Of a stretch of 64,000 nucleotides of DNA, positions 1 to 9,317 are shown piece after piece. Each line of letters starts with the position of its first letter. Position 1 is the first letter of the stretch. The translations under genes and the position numbers were made by a program. Below the pieces are notes generated by a model, which worked only from the letters and a program-made list of their open reading frames with translations, was not told where the DNA came from and made no database searches. Source of the stretch: Lysinibacillus pakistanensis (GTDB lineage: Bacteria > Bacillota > Bacilli > Bacillales_A > Planococcaceae); the NCBI RefSeq assembly GCF_030123245.1, contig NZ_CP126101.1:2664501-2728500 (forward strand), written 5' to 3'.

Positions 1-527
1 GAGGGCTTGGTCCCATTGTACCGAATGAAGATTCCGAAATAAAAATCGAAAACTTTTGGGAAATCATCAAAATTATTGAAAAATATAAAGATGAGCTAAT
101 AATCGTCAATATCGGTCGTCTTACCTCACTTGCGACGATGTTTTTTCTCTATCATAAACTAATGAAGAATGTGAAGGAAATTTATATGATGGGTGGGGCA
201 TTTTGGGTGCCTGGCAATGTCACGACAGTGGCGGAAGCAAATTTTCATGGAGATCCATTTGCAGTCAATATTGTACTCACTTACGCAACGAATGTAACGA
301 TCATTCTATTGAATGCTACACAAAAGGCCATTGTCACACCGGGGATGGTTGATTATATAGATTCTTTTGGAAAAACGAAAATCTTCAAACCATTAATGCA
401 ATATTATACCCGATTTTATCAAGAACGGGACCCTTCACTTCTTGGGAGCCCCGTCCATGATGCGTTAACACTTATGGCTACGATTTATCCTAATATGTTT
501 TCTCTATTGAAGGAAGTAAGTATTTGA
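1..527 (+). CDS. Nucleoside hydrolase (IunH-type), 5' end outside window
   Basis: The reading frame is open from base 3 and shows 174 residues. Family members hydrolyse the N-glycosidic bond of ribonucleosides in purine/pyrimidine salvage. The segment MMGGAFWVPGNVT followed by AEANFHGDPFA matches the family core (usually MGG...GN...EFN...DPEA), and SPVHDAL corresponds to the motif with the conserved active-site histidine. The N-terminal DxDxDD calcium site lies upstream of the window. The protein stops about 28 residues after that histidine, whereas typical members continue for roughly 50-60 more, so the C-terminus looks short. The stop lies 24 bases inside the end of the convergent transporter gene. 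It may be a truncated or non-functional copy; family identity is secure, activity is not. Confidence 0.75.
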   Translation, partial: GLGPIVPNEDSEIKIENFWEIIKIIEKYKDELIIVNIGRLTSLATMFFLYHKLMKNVKEIYMMGGAFWVPGNVTTVAEANFHGDPFAVNIVLTYATNVTIILLNATQKAIVTPGMVDYIDSFGKTKIFKPLMQYYTRFYQERDPSLLGSPVHDALTLMATIYPNMFSLLKEVSI

Positions 528-1703
528 ATCATTTTTTGCTCTAACTTTAAACGTCATCAGCATTAATACAACTAAAATAAATAATAATGCGAAAAATGCA
601 AAATCAAAAGTGTTTGTTACATCCTTTATAACACCAACAAGCATCGGAATAATGCCGCTAATAATATAGCCACCAAATTGAATCATGGCTGTCCATTCAC
701 TTGCTTCCTTTGGCGTAGCAGTTGCATCTAAGGGTAGAATCATGGCCAATGGGAATAAGCCTCCAGCACCAATGCCCATTAATGTGGCACAGAAAATGGG
801 TGAAATCCCGCCAGTTATTAATAACAGAATGCCGATAAAGGAGCTTAATGCACAAAGTAGCATCCAAGGTTTTCTCTTCACACTATTATTAATTAAAATC
901 GGAATAATAAAGCTACAAATCATTTGCATAACGGAAAAAATAGTTACCGTTGTTGCGGCGTAGGCATCACTATAACCAACGTCCTGCACTTTTGGAGCGA
1001 GCCAGGTCGCCAGGGCGTAATAAACACCTGATTGTAAACCAAACATTATCATAAGGAGCCAAACATATCGATTTCCCCAAGGTAATCGGCTTTTTTGACT
1101 GACAGATTTCTCTATTTTCATTTCAGCTTGCCTTGATTTTTTTATAATAGGCACCCAAACAATGATTCCCATAAGTGCGAATACTGACCATATTGCTAAA
1201 GCTGCATTCCACGACTGATGAAAAGCATGCATAACAGGCACGACTAAACCAGCACTTAAAGAGGCTCCAATTCCCATCCCCGCTGAATATACACCAATCA
1301 TAGTAGAAGAATATTTAGGAAATTCCTTTTTAATATAGCCAGAGATCAGTGGGCCTGTAATGGCGATACCAATTCCACTAAAAATAGCTGTTAGTAATAA
1401 AAACAATGGAAAAGTCGCTACTAAACGTAATGCCGTAGAAACACCAATTAATAAAACGGATAAAGCAATCGTCAACTCAATACCCCATCTTTCGCTTAAC
1501 TTCCCAGCCAATGGAGCAAAAATCCCCATGCAAAAAACAGGTAGGGCAGTTAGTAAACTTACTACTACACTAGACATCTGTAAATCCATTTGAATATTTT
1601 TCAATACTGGTGAGATGGATGTAATGGAAGCTCGTAGATTCATAGAGAGTATAAACAATGAAAAAACACTCCAAATAATAGTAAGATTTTTTGATTTAGT
1701 CAT
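504..1703 (-). CDS. MFS transporter, CynX/NimT-like
   Basis: About 399 residues with roughly 12 hydrophobic segments. The N-terminus (SMNLRASITSISPVL) is typical of the CynX/NimT/YycB branch of the major facilitator superfamily, whose members export cyanate, 2-nitroimidazole or similar small compounds. The ATG at 1703 is chosen because AGAGGTG lies about 9 bases upstream; a GTG at 1715 overlaps that ribosome binding site. The gene is divergent from an XRE-cupin regulator, and the 145-bp intergenic region carries repeated operator-like sequences, so local control is likely. It converges with, and overlaps by 24 bp, the nucleoside hydrolase gene. The substrate cannot be read from sequence. Confidence 0.85.
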   Translation of the reverse strand: MTKSKNLTIIWSVFSLFILSMNLRASITSISPVLKNIQMDLQMSSVVVSLLTALPVFCMGIFAPLAGKLSERWGIELTIALSVLLIGVSTALRLVATFPLFLLLTAIFSGIGIAITGPLISGYIKKEFPKYSSTMIGVYSAGMGIGASLSAGLVVPVMHAFHQSWNAALAIWSVFALMGIIVWVPIIKKSRQAEMKIEKSVSQKSRLPWGNRYVWLLMIMFGLQSGVYYALATWLAPKVQDVGYSDAYAATTVTIFSVMQMICSFIIPILINNSVKRKPWMLLCALSSFIGILLLITGGISPIFCATLMGIGAGGLFPLAMILPLDATATPKEASEWTAMIQFGGYIISGIIPMLVGVIKDVTNTFDFAFFALLFILVVLMLMTFKVRAKNDSNTYFLQ

Positions 1704-1748
1704 AACTGAAAACACCTCTTTTTGTAAATATGAATGATTGTTTGATAT

Positions 1749-1813
1749 ACTATAGTTAACTTTCTAAACAAATAAATAAACTATAATTAACCGACTTGTA
1801 TACTATAATATAC
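1749..1813. promoter_or_regulatory. Direct-repeat operator candidate between MFS and XRE-cupin genes
   Basis: ACTATAGTTAAC (1749-1760), ACTATAATTAAC (1780-1791) and the weaker ACTATAATATAC (1802-1813) lie in the same direction between the two divergent start codons. The sites also contain TATAAT-like -10 sequences, so binding here could block both promoters. Inferred target of the neighbouring XRE-cupin protein. Confidence 0.45.
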
Positions 1814-1848
1814 TTAATATACGAAGTCAACAAAAGGGGGGCGACACG

Positions 1849-2403
1849 TTGAATGAGGAAAATATTGACTTATCTAGTCAAGTTGGGCTTAATCTAAGAG
1901 AAATTCGAAAAAGTAAAAGGATGAGTCTTGATGATTTAGCAAATGTAAGTAATGTTAGTAAATTAACGTTAGGAAAAATTGAAAGAGGGGAAACGAATCC
2001 AACCGTCAATATCCTTTGGAAAATATGTAGAGGGCTTAATATTCCACTCGTCTCTTTATTATCATTTAAGGAAAATATAGAAGTGCATAGGTTTGGATCG
2101 GATTACCAATTTTCAGGAAATAATAATGATTGGTTTGTCGAGCCATTATTTAACACAAATGGAACGGAATGGTATAGAGGTTGCATCGAACCAAATAGTG
2201 AGTACAGTGAATGTCACTTAGCGGGATCAGAAGAAATTGTCCTTGTGTTAAACGGGCAATTGGAGATGAAGGTAGGAGAAAAAATTCATCAATTAAATCA
2301 ATGGGATGTCATTAAATTTAATGGCGAAGAGCATCACACATACATCAATCGTTCCAACGAAAAAGTACATTTGATGCTCTCGTTAAGCTATACAACTCGA
2401 TAG
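1849..2403 (+). CDS. XRE-family regulator with C-terminal cupin domain
   Basis: 184 residues. An N-terminal helix-turn-helix (about residues 10-65, including LDDLANVSNVSKLTLGKIERG) is followed by a cupin barrel (about 110-180, with HLAGSEEIVLVLNG and EEHHTYIN, the His/Glu residues of cupin motifs). This architecture senses a small ligand and usually represses an adjacent transporter or catabolic gene. The start is TTG at 1849, supported by AAAGGGGGG eight bases upstream; the nearby ATG at 1853 is out of frame. It is divergent from the MFS exporter, which is its likely target, and is followed immediately by a bidirectional terminator. Confidence 0.85.
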   Translation: MNEENIDLSSQVGLNLREIRKSKRMSLDDLANVSNVSKLTLGKIERGETNPTVNILWKICRGLNIPLVSLLSFKENIEVHRFGSDYQFSGNNNDWFVEPLFNTNGTEWYRGCIEPNSEYSECHLAGSEEIVLVLNGQLEMKVGEKIHQLNQWDVIKFNGEEHHTYINRSNEKVHLMLSLSYTTR

Positions 2404-2411
2404 TTTGTCAT

Positions 2412-2453
2412 AAAAAAATCGTCCTTACTCATCAAGTAAAGGACGATTTTTTT
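2412..2453. terminator. Bidirectional intrinsic terminator
   Basis: The arms AAATCGTCCTT and AAGGACGATTT form a strong stem, with A-rich and T-rich flanks on both sides. It sits between the convergent XRE-cupin gene and qoxD and should serve both. Confidence 0.85.
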
Positions 2454-2464
2454 CATACTCTCGT

Positions 2465-2749
2465 CTAGAGATATCCCCAAATCATACATAATAACGTCCC
2501 AAAAATGGTAACGAGCGCAATGATCAACGCATAATAAATGTTGGTAAAGATCGCAGGTTTATCCTCTGTTTCACCAGCATGCATAAAGACGACTAACTGC
2601 AAGCCAGCCTGAATAAATGCTGTGACTAAAAGTATTGTCATGGTAATGGGCGATGATATATCAAAAAAATACACACATGCGGCAATGATGGTAAGGATAA
2701 TCGACAGGGCAAATCCCATAACTTGTTTTAGTGGGAATAAATCACTCAT
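2465..2749 (-). CDS. qoxD: Cytochrome aa3 quinol oxidase subunit IV
   Basis: 94 residues with three transmembrane helices; LVVFMHAGE in the second-third helix region matches the small subunit IV of heme-copper quinol oxidases (QoxD/CyoD). It helps assembly or stability of the QoxABC core and has no cofactor. It is the last gene of qoxABCD, starts one base after the qoxC stop, and is followed by the shared terminator at 2412-2453. Length agrees with the family. Confidence 0.93.
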   Translation of the reverse strand: MSDLFPLKQVMGFALSIILTIIAACVYFFDISSPITMTILLVTAFIQAGLQLVVFMHAGETEDKPAIFTNIYYALIIALVTIFGTLLCMIWGYL

Positions 2750-2750
2750 T

Positions 2751-3347
2751 TCAAACCATTCCTTTCAAGTAAATGAAACTGAAGATAAAGATCCAGACCA
2801 CATCTAAAAAGTGCCAGTATAAGGAGAAGATGAAAGATTTATTGGCTGTTTCAGGCGTCAACCCACGCTGAATTAGTTGGTAGACAATAAACATACCCCA
2901 GAACACCCCAAATGTAACGTGCGCACCATGCGTCCCTAATGTTGTCAAAAGGGTTGCTGTAAAGGCACTTGTTTGTAATCCTGCACCAACATGCACATAG
3001 TGAATGAACTCATAAACTTCAAAACCAATAAATGCTACACCAAGTAGTAGCGTCAAAACATAGAACGTTATCATCGCTTTCGTATAACCTTTGCGCATGG
3101 CATGTATGCCTAAGCCAATGGTAAAGCTACTTGTTAAGAGAATAAAAGTCTCAAATAAAACAGGTGTAATTTCAAAAATATCAGCTCCTGTAGGACCATT
3201 TCCAGTGCGATCTACCAAAACAAAGTAAGCTGCGAACAGTGTCCCGAATAGCATTATTTCAGCACCGATAAAAACCCAAAAGCCTAAAATATTCAATTGA
3301 TTTTGCTGTGTACTATATTCTAAAGGAAGTGATTGATCGATTTTCAT
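2751..3347 (-). CDS. qoxC: Cytochrome aa3 quinol oxidase subunit III
   Basis: 198 residues with five transmembrane helices, matching the short five-helix form of subunit III found in quinol oxidases. Recognisable segments include NILGFWVFIGAEIMLFGTLFA near the N-terminus and THGAHVTFGVFWG in the fourth helix. Its ATG overlaps the qoxB stop in an ATGA arrangement (translational coupling). It acts as a structural membrane subunit of the proton-pumping quinol oxidase complex. Confidence 0.94.
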   Translation of the reverse strand: MKIDQSLPLEYSTQQNQLNILGFWVFIGAEIMLFGTLFAAYFVLVDRTGNGPTGADIFEITPVLFETFILLTSSFTIGLGIHAMRKGYTKAMITFYVLTLLLGVAFIGFEVYEFIHYVHVGAGLQTSAFTATLLTTLGTHGAHVTFGVFWGMFIVYQLIQRGLTPETANKSFIFSLYWHFLDVVWIFIFSFIYLKGMV

Positions 3348-5293
3348 GATTGACTACCTCGCAATTTCGATTCCGTTGCTTTCACTTTTTCAACAGAAAC
3401 ATAATGTCCTGGATCTTTTTCTAACGATCGGTGCGCCATACAAATAAAAATACCGACGGTTGTAACAATGGTTGGAATCCACATACCAAATACAAATGAG
3501 AAGCCCCATGCAAAGAAGATACAGCCTAAAATGAAAGGTACACCACTGTTATTAGGCATATGAATGTTCTCATATTGCTTTGGGAACAAATCATGCTGAC
3601 GATATTTTGCATCCCATAAAGCTTCAGTTGAAATGACATGCGGTACTCTTGCAAAATTATAGTACGGCACAGGACTTGGTGTAGCCCATTCTAATGTACG
3701 TGCGTCCCATGGGTCTGAGCCAACGTTTCTTGGTGCATAACGAATGCTGTAATAAACGTTGTATACAATTAACATAAAGCCAATTGTAAGACCAATAGCG
3801 CCAATAAAGGAAATCATATTCCACATACCAAAACCTGTGGAGGCTGAGTAAGTATACATACGGCGTGCTTGTCCATCTAAGCCAGAGAAGAACATTGGCA
3901 TAAAGGCTAGTAAGGTGCTGATCGCAATAATCCAGGCCGTCACTTTGCCTATTTTTTCATTTAACATAAAGCCAAACATTTTTGGCCAATAGTAATGTAA
4001 GCCTGCTAACATCGCAAATACAACACCTGGAATAATCACCATATGGAAGTGTGCTACTAAAAACATTGTATTATGGTATTGGTAGTCAGCCGCAGACATG
4101 CCAAGCATCACGCCTGTTACGCCACCTATTGTAAACGTAGGGATAAACAACATGGAATAAAGCATCGGCGTGGTAAAGACAATTTTTCCTTTCCACAGGG
4201 TGAATAACCAGTTAAAAATTTTAACACCAGTTGGCACAGCAATGGCCATCGTTGTTATTGAAAAAATACTATTTGTTAAAGCACCTTGTCCCATCGTAAA
4301 GAAATGATGGGTCCATACTAAAAACGATAGGAAGGAGATAATGACCATTGAACCGACCATCGATTTATAGCCATAGAGATTGCGGCCAGAGAATGTAGAA
4401 ATAATCTCACTGTAAAGTCCAAAGGCCGGTAAAATTAGGATATAAACCTCGGGATGTCCCCATACCCAGAAGAAATTCGCCCACAGCATATCCATACCGC
4501 CGTTGGATGTTGTGAAGAAATTCGTAGCAAATAGGCGGTCAAAAGTTCCCATGACAAGTGCTACCGTTAATACAGGAAAGGCAAAAACGATAATTACATT
4601 TGCAACGAAAGAAGACCATGTAAACATTGGCATTTTCATTAATGTCATACCTGGTGCTCGCATTTTAAGAATTGTTACAATCATGTTAATACCAGTAATT
4701 AATGTACCAAGACCTGAAATTTGTAGAGCAAACAAGTAATAGTTCGTTCCTACAGATTGACTAAATTCATTACTAGCAAGAGGGAAATAATTCGTCCAGC
4801 CAGCATCAGGAGAGCCGCCAATTACAAAGGAAATGTTTAATAGCATGGCCCCCATGAAAAATAGCCAAAAACTTAAAGCATTCAAACGTGGGAAGGCCAC
4901 GTCTCTTGCGCCAATTTGAAGTGGCACAATGTAGTTCATAAAGGCCATAATAAACGGCATGGCCATAAATATAATCATCACAGTTCCGTGTGTCGTAAAT
5001 ATTTCATTATAATGCTGTGCATCTAGTAACTTATTGTCAGGTACTGCCATTTGCGCTCGCATCATAATAGCATCCGCTCCACCACGGAAAAGCATAAGAA
5101 TGGCTGAAATTAAATACATAATACCGATTCGTTTATGATCAACTGTTGTTAACCATTCACGCCAAAGGTAGCCCCATTTTTTAAAATAGGTTAATCCTAC
5201 AATAATCGCTATCACCGTAAGACAAATAGCGACCATTGAGGCATAAATAGCTGGGCTTGGATGGGGTATCGCAAATCGTTCAAAGTAATCCAT
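3344..5293 (-). CDS. qoxB: Cytochrome aa3 quinol oxidase subunit I
   Basis: 649 residues, catalytic subunit of the terminal oxidase that oxidises menaquinol, reduces O2 to water and pumps protons. Diagnostic motifs are visible: TTHGTVMIIF (heme a ligand), WGHPEVYILILP (CuB ligand with the His-Tyr pair), THHFFTMG (the two adjacent CuB histidines) and VAHFHMVI (heme a and a3 ligands). The start at 5293 has AAAGGAG about 10 bases upstream. Second gene of the qox operon, 68 bp after qoxA. Length is normal for QoxB. Confidence 0.96.
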   Translation of the reverse strand: MDYFERFAIPHPSPAIYASMVAICLTVIAIIVGLTYFKKWGYLWREWLTTVDHKRIGIMYLISAILMLFRGGADAIMMRAQMAVPDNKLLDAQHYNEIFTTHGTVMIIFMAMPFIMAFMNYIVPLQIGARDVAFPRLNALSFWLFFMGAMLLNISFVIGGSPDAGWTNYFPLASNEFSQSVGTNYYLFALQISGLGTLITGINMIVTILKMRAPGMTLMKMPMFTWSSFVANVIIVFAFPVLTVALVMGTFDRLFATNFFTTSNGGMDMLWANFFWVWGHPEVYILILPAFGLYSEIISTFSGRNLYGYKSMVGSMVIISFLSFLVWTHHFFTMGQGALTNSIFSITTMAIAVPTGVKIFNWLFTLWKGKIVFTTPMLYSMLFIPTFTIGGVTGVMLGMSAADYQYHNTMFLVAHFHMVIIPGVVFAMLAGLHYYWPKMFGFMLNEKIGKVTAWIIAISTLLAFMPMFFSGLDGQARRMYTYSASTGFGMWNMISFIGAIGLTIGFMLIVYNVYYSIRYAPRNVGSDPWDARTLEWATPSPVPYYNFARVPHVISTEALWDAKYRQHDLFPKQYENIHMPNNSGVPFILGCIFFAWGFSFVFGMWIPTIVTTVGIFICMAHRSLEKDPGHYVSVEKVKATESKLRGSQS

Positions 5294-5361
5294 CTGACTA
5301 TGTCTCCTTTCGACATAAACCTTATCGTAAACTTGTTCATTTCGAGAATTTCAAGATTGTT

Positions 5362-6240
5362 TTATTGAGATACATGATCTTTTACGTGAGAAGAACCATG
5401 CTGATGTCCACCATTTTCACCCTCAGGTGCTGGCAGAAAAGTTAAATGTGTTCCATTGTAAGTGGACTGTCCCACATGTCCTGGTTCTAATAACGTATTA
5501 AATTTTTCCTCCGTTAATAGATCTGCTGTTTCTTTTACTTCCTTTACCCAATCATCAAATTCATCATGAGTCACCGCTGTAACGTTAAACGTATTTTCGG
5601 CGAACCCTTTGCCATTAAAGTTTGCATTTCTTCCCATAAACTCTCCGGGCATATCCGCAGCCAAATGCAATGTATTCACCATATCGGCCATTGCATATTT
5701 TTGACCACCAAGCTGGGGAATCCAGAAGCTAGTAATCGGTCCATACGAATAAAGTTTGAATTCAATTGGTCGCTCTGCAGGGATATACAAATAATTTACG
5801 GTTTCAATATCTTCTTTTGGATAACTAAAATGCCATTTCCAGTTAGATGTTGAAGCATAAATGACCAATGGCTTCTCATCTTTGTATTTTTCTGGGGTCG
5901 ATTCCACCTTATAATTACTTTGAACGGAAATAATAGACATGTACGCAACAATTAAAACAGGTATGCCTACACAAATGATTTCAACCATTGTACTTCCCTT
6001 AATGTGGGGAGGCTTATAGTCGGGACTTTGCTTAGAAGCACGATACTTCATTAACATATAAGCTAAAATCACAAAAACAATTAGTACGATAAAGGACATA
6101 ATCCCTATCGATAGCATAATATCTTTGGCTTGTACTTGAGCTTGAGGACCTTTTGGATCTAATACTAATAACGGGTCACAACCGGTTAACATAGTGACAA
6201 TAGTGAAAAGACTGACTGATTTAAGCCAATTTTTTTTCAT
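5362..6240 (-). CDS. qoxA: Cytochrome aa3 quinol oxidase subunit II (lipoprotein)
   Basis: 292 residues from the ATG at 6240, which has AAAGGGG eight bases upstream; an in-frame TTG at 6246 is less likely. A lipoprotein signal ends in the lipobox LTGC, then come two transmembrane helices and a periplasmic-type cupredoxin domain. The CuA cysteine ligands of cytochrome c oxidases are absent, as expected for a quinol oxidase. The tail is His-rich (GGHQHGSSH) and longer than usual. First gene of qoxABCD; the promoter lies within 6241-6470. Confidence 0.94.
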   Translation of the reverse strand: MKKNWLKSVSLFTIVTMLTGCDPLLVLDPKGPQAQVQAKDIMLSIGIMSFIVLIVFVILAYMLMKYRASKQSPDYKPPHIKGSTMVEIICVGIPVLIVAYMSIISVQSNYKVESTPEKYKDEKPLVIYASTSNWKWHFSYPKEDIETVNYLYIPAERPIEFKLYSYGPITSFWIPQLGGQKYAMADMVNTLHLAADMPGEFMGRNANFNGKGFAENTFNVTAVTHDEFDDWVKEVKETADLLTEEKFNTLLEPGHVGQSTYNGTHLTFLPAPEGENGGHQHGSSHVKDHVSQ

Positions 6241-6468
6241 ATACAAACCCCTTTAACTGATTCTTTGAAGTGCTATCGGTTACTATAGGTTTTGTATGGA
6301 TTTTGATTCACAATTGATTTTTATCATAGTGGCACATACTTTGAAAGACAAGGCATTTTGCAAGATAACACAGAATGTTCTAAAACGAAAAAATAATTTC
6401 AGTATAACTTTATCGAGATAAATACGCGTCTAATTAGGGTTTTCATAGGATGATAGGGATTGAATTTT

Positions 6469-6505
6469 AAAGTGGATGGTGAAAGTAATAATAAAGTGGA
6501 TGGTT
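6469..6505. promoter_or_regulatory. MocR-type operator: direct repeat with 24-bp period
   Basis: TAAAGTGGATGGT occurs at 6468-6480 and again at 6492-6504, exactly 24 bp apart, about 90 bp upstream of the mocR-type start codon. MocR/GabR/PdxR proteins are known to bind spaced direct repeats. The rest of the 6241-6592 intergenic region holds the qox promoter region and the promoter of the MocR gene (TTATATTATGAT near 6520); no other gene is visible. Confidence 0.6.
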
Positions 6506-6592
6506 AGCGACAGAAGATGTTATATTATGATTGATTTTTTAGCTTATCTGATACTGCTAAAAAATTATCATGCTCTATAGAGGTGAGTATAT

Positions 6593-8023
6593 ATGGATTG
6601 GAAACCCGATCGAAATGCTAAAAAGGCTATCTATAAACAACTTGCAGAATATATTGAAAAAGGTATTGCAGATGGGACATTTCCTCCCGATAAACCTTTA
6701 CCATCAGAGAGAAACTTAGCAAATGTTTTGAACGTAAATAGAAGTACAGTTGTTAGTGCATATGACGAATTGGAAGCATTGGGGCTTATTGAACGGAATA
6801 GAGGAAGTGGCACAACCATTAGTAAGGATATATGGGGGATCACAAGGAAAAGAATTCCTAGCTGGAATCGATATATTGAGGCGGGCTCCTTTTTACCAAA
6901 TTTACCTGTCACACAAAAAATAAGAAAGGAAGCAGTAGAACACAAACTAATAAATTTAGCGACAGGAGAATTATCAGAAGATCTTTTCCCAAAAACTTCA
7001 TTAAGAGAAATTACAGCAACACGCTCTTTTATTGGTAGCCTTGGATATGACCATCCACAGGGGAGTGAAATACTTCGAACTACCCTCATGAAACATATTA
7101 AAAATAGCCGAGGGATTGACACAAAACCTTCTTCCATACTAATTACATCAGGGGCGCAGCAAGCATTACATTTGATTGTCCAATGCTTATTAAAGCCTGG
7201 AGATGCAATTGCAATCGAAGATCCTTCGTACAATTATAATCTGCCTATCTTTAAATCTGCAGGCTTACAAATACACTATTTATCTGTTGATAAGGATGGT
7301 ATCAACCCAGACGACTTGCAAACATTATATAAAAAACATCGTATTAAAATGATTTTTTTAAATCCTGATTTTCACAATCCAACAGGCACTTCTTTAGATA
7401 TTAAGCGAAGAGAGGCTATTTTAGACATATCCTCAAAGCTTGGTATTCCAGTTGTAGAAGATGATCCCTATAGCTTGACAGCATTTTCTGGGGATAAAAT
7501 TCCTACCCTAAAATCATTAGATAAAAATGGCAATGTTTTATACATTAGTTCTTTGTCTAAGGTTGTTGCCTCAGGATTACGGATTGGATGGATTGTTGGT
7601 CCCACATCCGTTATTGAAAGGTTATCTGATGCAAAGCAACAAATTGACTTTGGTCATTCTAGCTTTACACAGTGGATAGCTAATGATTTTTTAGAATCAA
7701 TAAACTTTAATTTGCATATCAAAAGTTTAATTAGAGAATTAGAAAAAAGACGAAATACAATTGTTCAAAGTCTCGATACTTATTTAAAAAATCAGGTGGA
7801 GTTTTCTATTCCCCAAGGCGGTATCCACATATGGTGTAAAGTGTTGAAAAATTATAGTGAAACAAAATTACTGGAAGAATCGATTAAACAAGGGGTCATT
7901 TATGTTCCTGGTTCAACCATGGGATCCCAGAATGGCTTTGTCCGCTTTACGTATGCTAGAGAAGATATAGATTCAATCGATGAAGGAATTAAAAGATTTG
8001 CACAAGCTCTTAATAGCTTATAA
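6593..8023 (+). CDS. MocR-type regulator (GntR HTH fused to PLP aminotransferase fold)
   Basis: 476 residues. Residues about 10-75 form a GntR winged helix (LPSERNLANVLNVNRSTV). Residues about 110-470 form a fold-type I aminotransferase domain with the PLP lysine at K323 in SSLSKVVASGLRIGW and the conserved NPDFHNPTGTS segment. In MocR proteins the aminotransferase half binds PLP and an amino-acid-like ligand and controls DNA binding. A direct-repeat operator lies upstream of the gene and a second one with the same 24-bp period lies downstream at 8055-8087. The regulated partner gene appears to be missing. Function beyond regulation is not predictable. Confidence 0.9.
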   Translation: MDWKPDRNAKKAIYKQLAEYIEKGIADGTFPPDKPLPSERNLANVLNVNRSTVVSAYDELEALGLIERNRGSGTTISKDIWGITRKRIPSWNRYIEAGSFLPNLPVTQKIRKEAVEHKLINLATGELSEDLFPKTSLREITATRSFIGSLGYDHPQGSEILRTTLMKHIKNSRGIDTKPSSILITSGAQQALHLIVQCLLKPGDAIAIEDPSYNYNLPIFKSAGLQIHYLSVDKDGINPDDLQTLYKKHRIKMIFLNPDFHNPTGTSLDIKRREAILDISSKLGIPVVEDDPYSLTAFSGDKIPTLKSLDKNGNVLYISSLSKVVASGLRIGWIVGPTSVIERLSDAKQQIDFGHSSFTQWIANDFLESINFNLHIKSLIRELEKRRNTIVQSLDTYLKNQVEFSIPQGGIHIWCKVLKNYSETKLLEESIKQGVIYVPGSTMGSQNGFVRFTYAREDIDSIDEGIKRFAQALNSL

Positions 8024-8054
8024 GTAAGAAGATGAATTTTTGTAAATTATAGAC

Positions 8055-8087
8055 AAGTGGATGACTAAAATAGTGGCAAAGTGGATG
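8055..8087. promoter_or_regulatory. Second MocR-type operator pair, no gene downstream
   Basis: AAGTGGATG at 8055-8063 and at 8079-8087, again with a 24-bp period, matches the operator upstream of the preceding MocR gene. A -10-like TATGATATAG follows near 8111, so this looks like a regulated promoter. No intact gene follows for 1.2 kb, so the target gene has probably been lost. Confidence 0.55.
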
Positions 8088-8099
8088 GTTAAAAATATT

Positions 8100-9202
8100 C
8101 GTAAACTATTTATGATATAGACATGGATCAGAAAAAAATCCATAAAGGCTATCTACTATCATTGAAGTGTGGATTGATTCACAATTATACACACAGGTAA
8201 TGAAATCTGTAAGTTGTTGGGAAGGTGATAGGATAAACCCTTTTTTGCATGTAAATTCGTTAGGTAAGAGGTAGTTATCTAATCAGTGTAATTTAATTGT
8301 TAATGGGTTATTAAAAAGCTACAAGTAAAAAACCCACTTTTTTAAAAAGAGGTTATAACATTCACAACAAGTATCGTTAATTTTGTCTCTGTGTTTTACC
8401 TGTTCTAACAGTCTCAATTTTTTTAGCTTTAACTGCTGATGAAAAAAATCAAGGCAGTCACTACTTATTATATTTTAAATTTCCCACAACTGTATATAAG
8501 GGAAATAGGCACTCCTTATATACACTATTAAACCTTAGTCAAAAACACCATCAAGCCACCTAGTTTCGATTTTCAATCGGCACAAGGTGGCTGGTTTTTT
8601 ACACAATTTAATAGCTGTGTATTAAGTTGATAAGCAGTGATTATACTAGTGTTTGCAAGGGAATGGAATTACAAATAGGTAAAAAATTTAGTTTACAGTG
8701 GAGGATGTTGAATTATTTACGAAGGTATCAAAAGGTGGACGGATTCATCATTATCACGCCAGACGAACAAGCTTGATTTGTTGTTCAAGGGCTGTTGACA
8801 TCAACAACTACCTACAAAGATTTGGATGGTGACAATAACGTTAGTTTCTATGTCCTGTTTTTGGCAATAATACAATACGTTACAATGTAGTTATCAAACA
8901 ATATGAACCGGATGAAAGCATTTACATGCAAAAACCAACTAGACATAGAAGTACTAAAAGGTATTTTTTCGAATCCTTATTTTGAAGTTACGAAATAAAA
9001 TTGACAATAAATAGAATTCTATGTTAAATTGAAAATACTAAATTTGAACGAACGGAGGGTGAAGAATTTGAGCAATTGTTTATTTATTAAAAGAGCTAAT
9101 CTCATAATAAATAAACAAGAAGCTAATTTTTCACCTATCATAATTTTAAATCTACCGCCCTATGATTTTTTACACATAAGGTCAAAACTTTTTCGTTGCG
9201 CA
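8100..9202. other. 1.1-kb region without an intact gene
   Basis: The region is AT-rich and contains an intrinsic terminator (8554-8600). Short protein-like stretches occur around 8700-8998 in more than one forward frame and end at a TAA near 8996, which could be a heavily eroded coding sequence, but I cannot assign a family. A 63-codon frame starting at 9029 runs into a terminator hairpin and is not supported. Confidence 0.4.
8554..8600 (+). terminator. Intrinsic terminator
   Basis: AGCCACCT (8554-8561) pairs with AGGTGGCT (8585-8592), followed by TGGTTTTTT. It ends transcription in the eroded region behind the MocR gene. Confidence 0.65.
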
Positions 9203-9239
9203 AGATGCTTCTGTTTATAAACAGAGGCATCTTTTTTTG
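9203..9239 (+). terminator. Intrinsic terminator
   Basis: AAGATGCTTCTG and CAGAGGCATCTT form a long stem followed by a run of T. No intact gene precedes it, so it may be left over from a lost gene. Confidence 0.75.
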
Positions 9240-9317
9240 TTTTTATCAAATTTGGGGTGATGCATATGAACAACTAACATTAAACAGTTACATCATGAAA
9301 AAGGAAGGGGAATTTAC

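Noticed and set aside
6631..7233. 200-codon minus-strand frame opposite the MocR gene
   Set aside because: It is the complement of a strongly supported MocR coding sequence and has no ribosome binding site or family features.
9029..9220. 63-codon plus-strand frame
   Set aside because: It runs into the terminator hairpin at 9203-9239 and its protein has no recognisable composition or homology.
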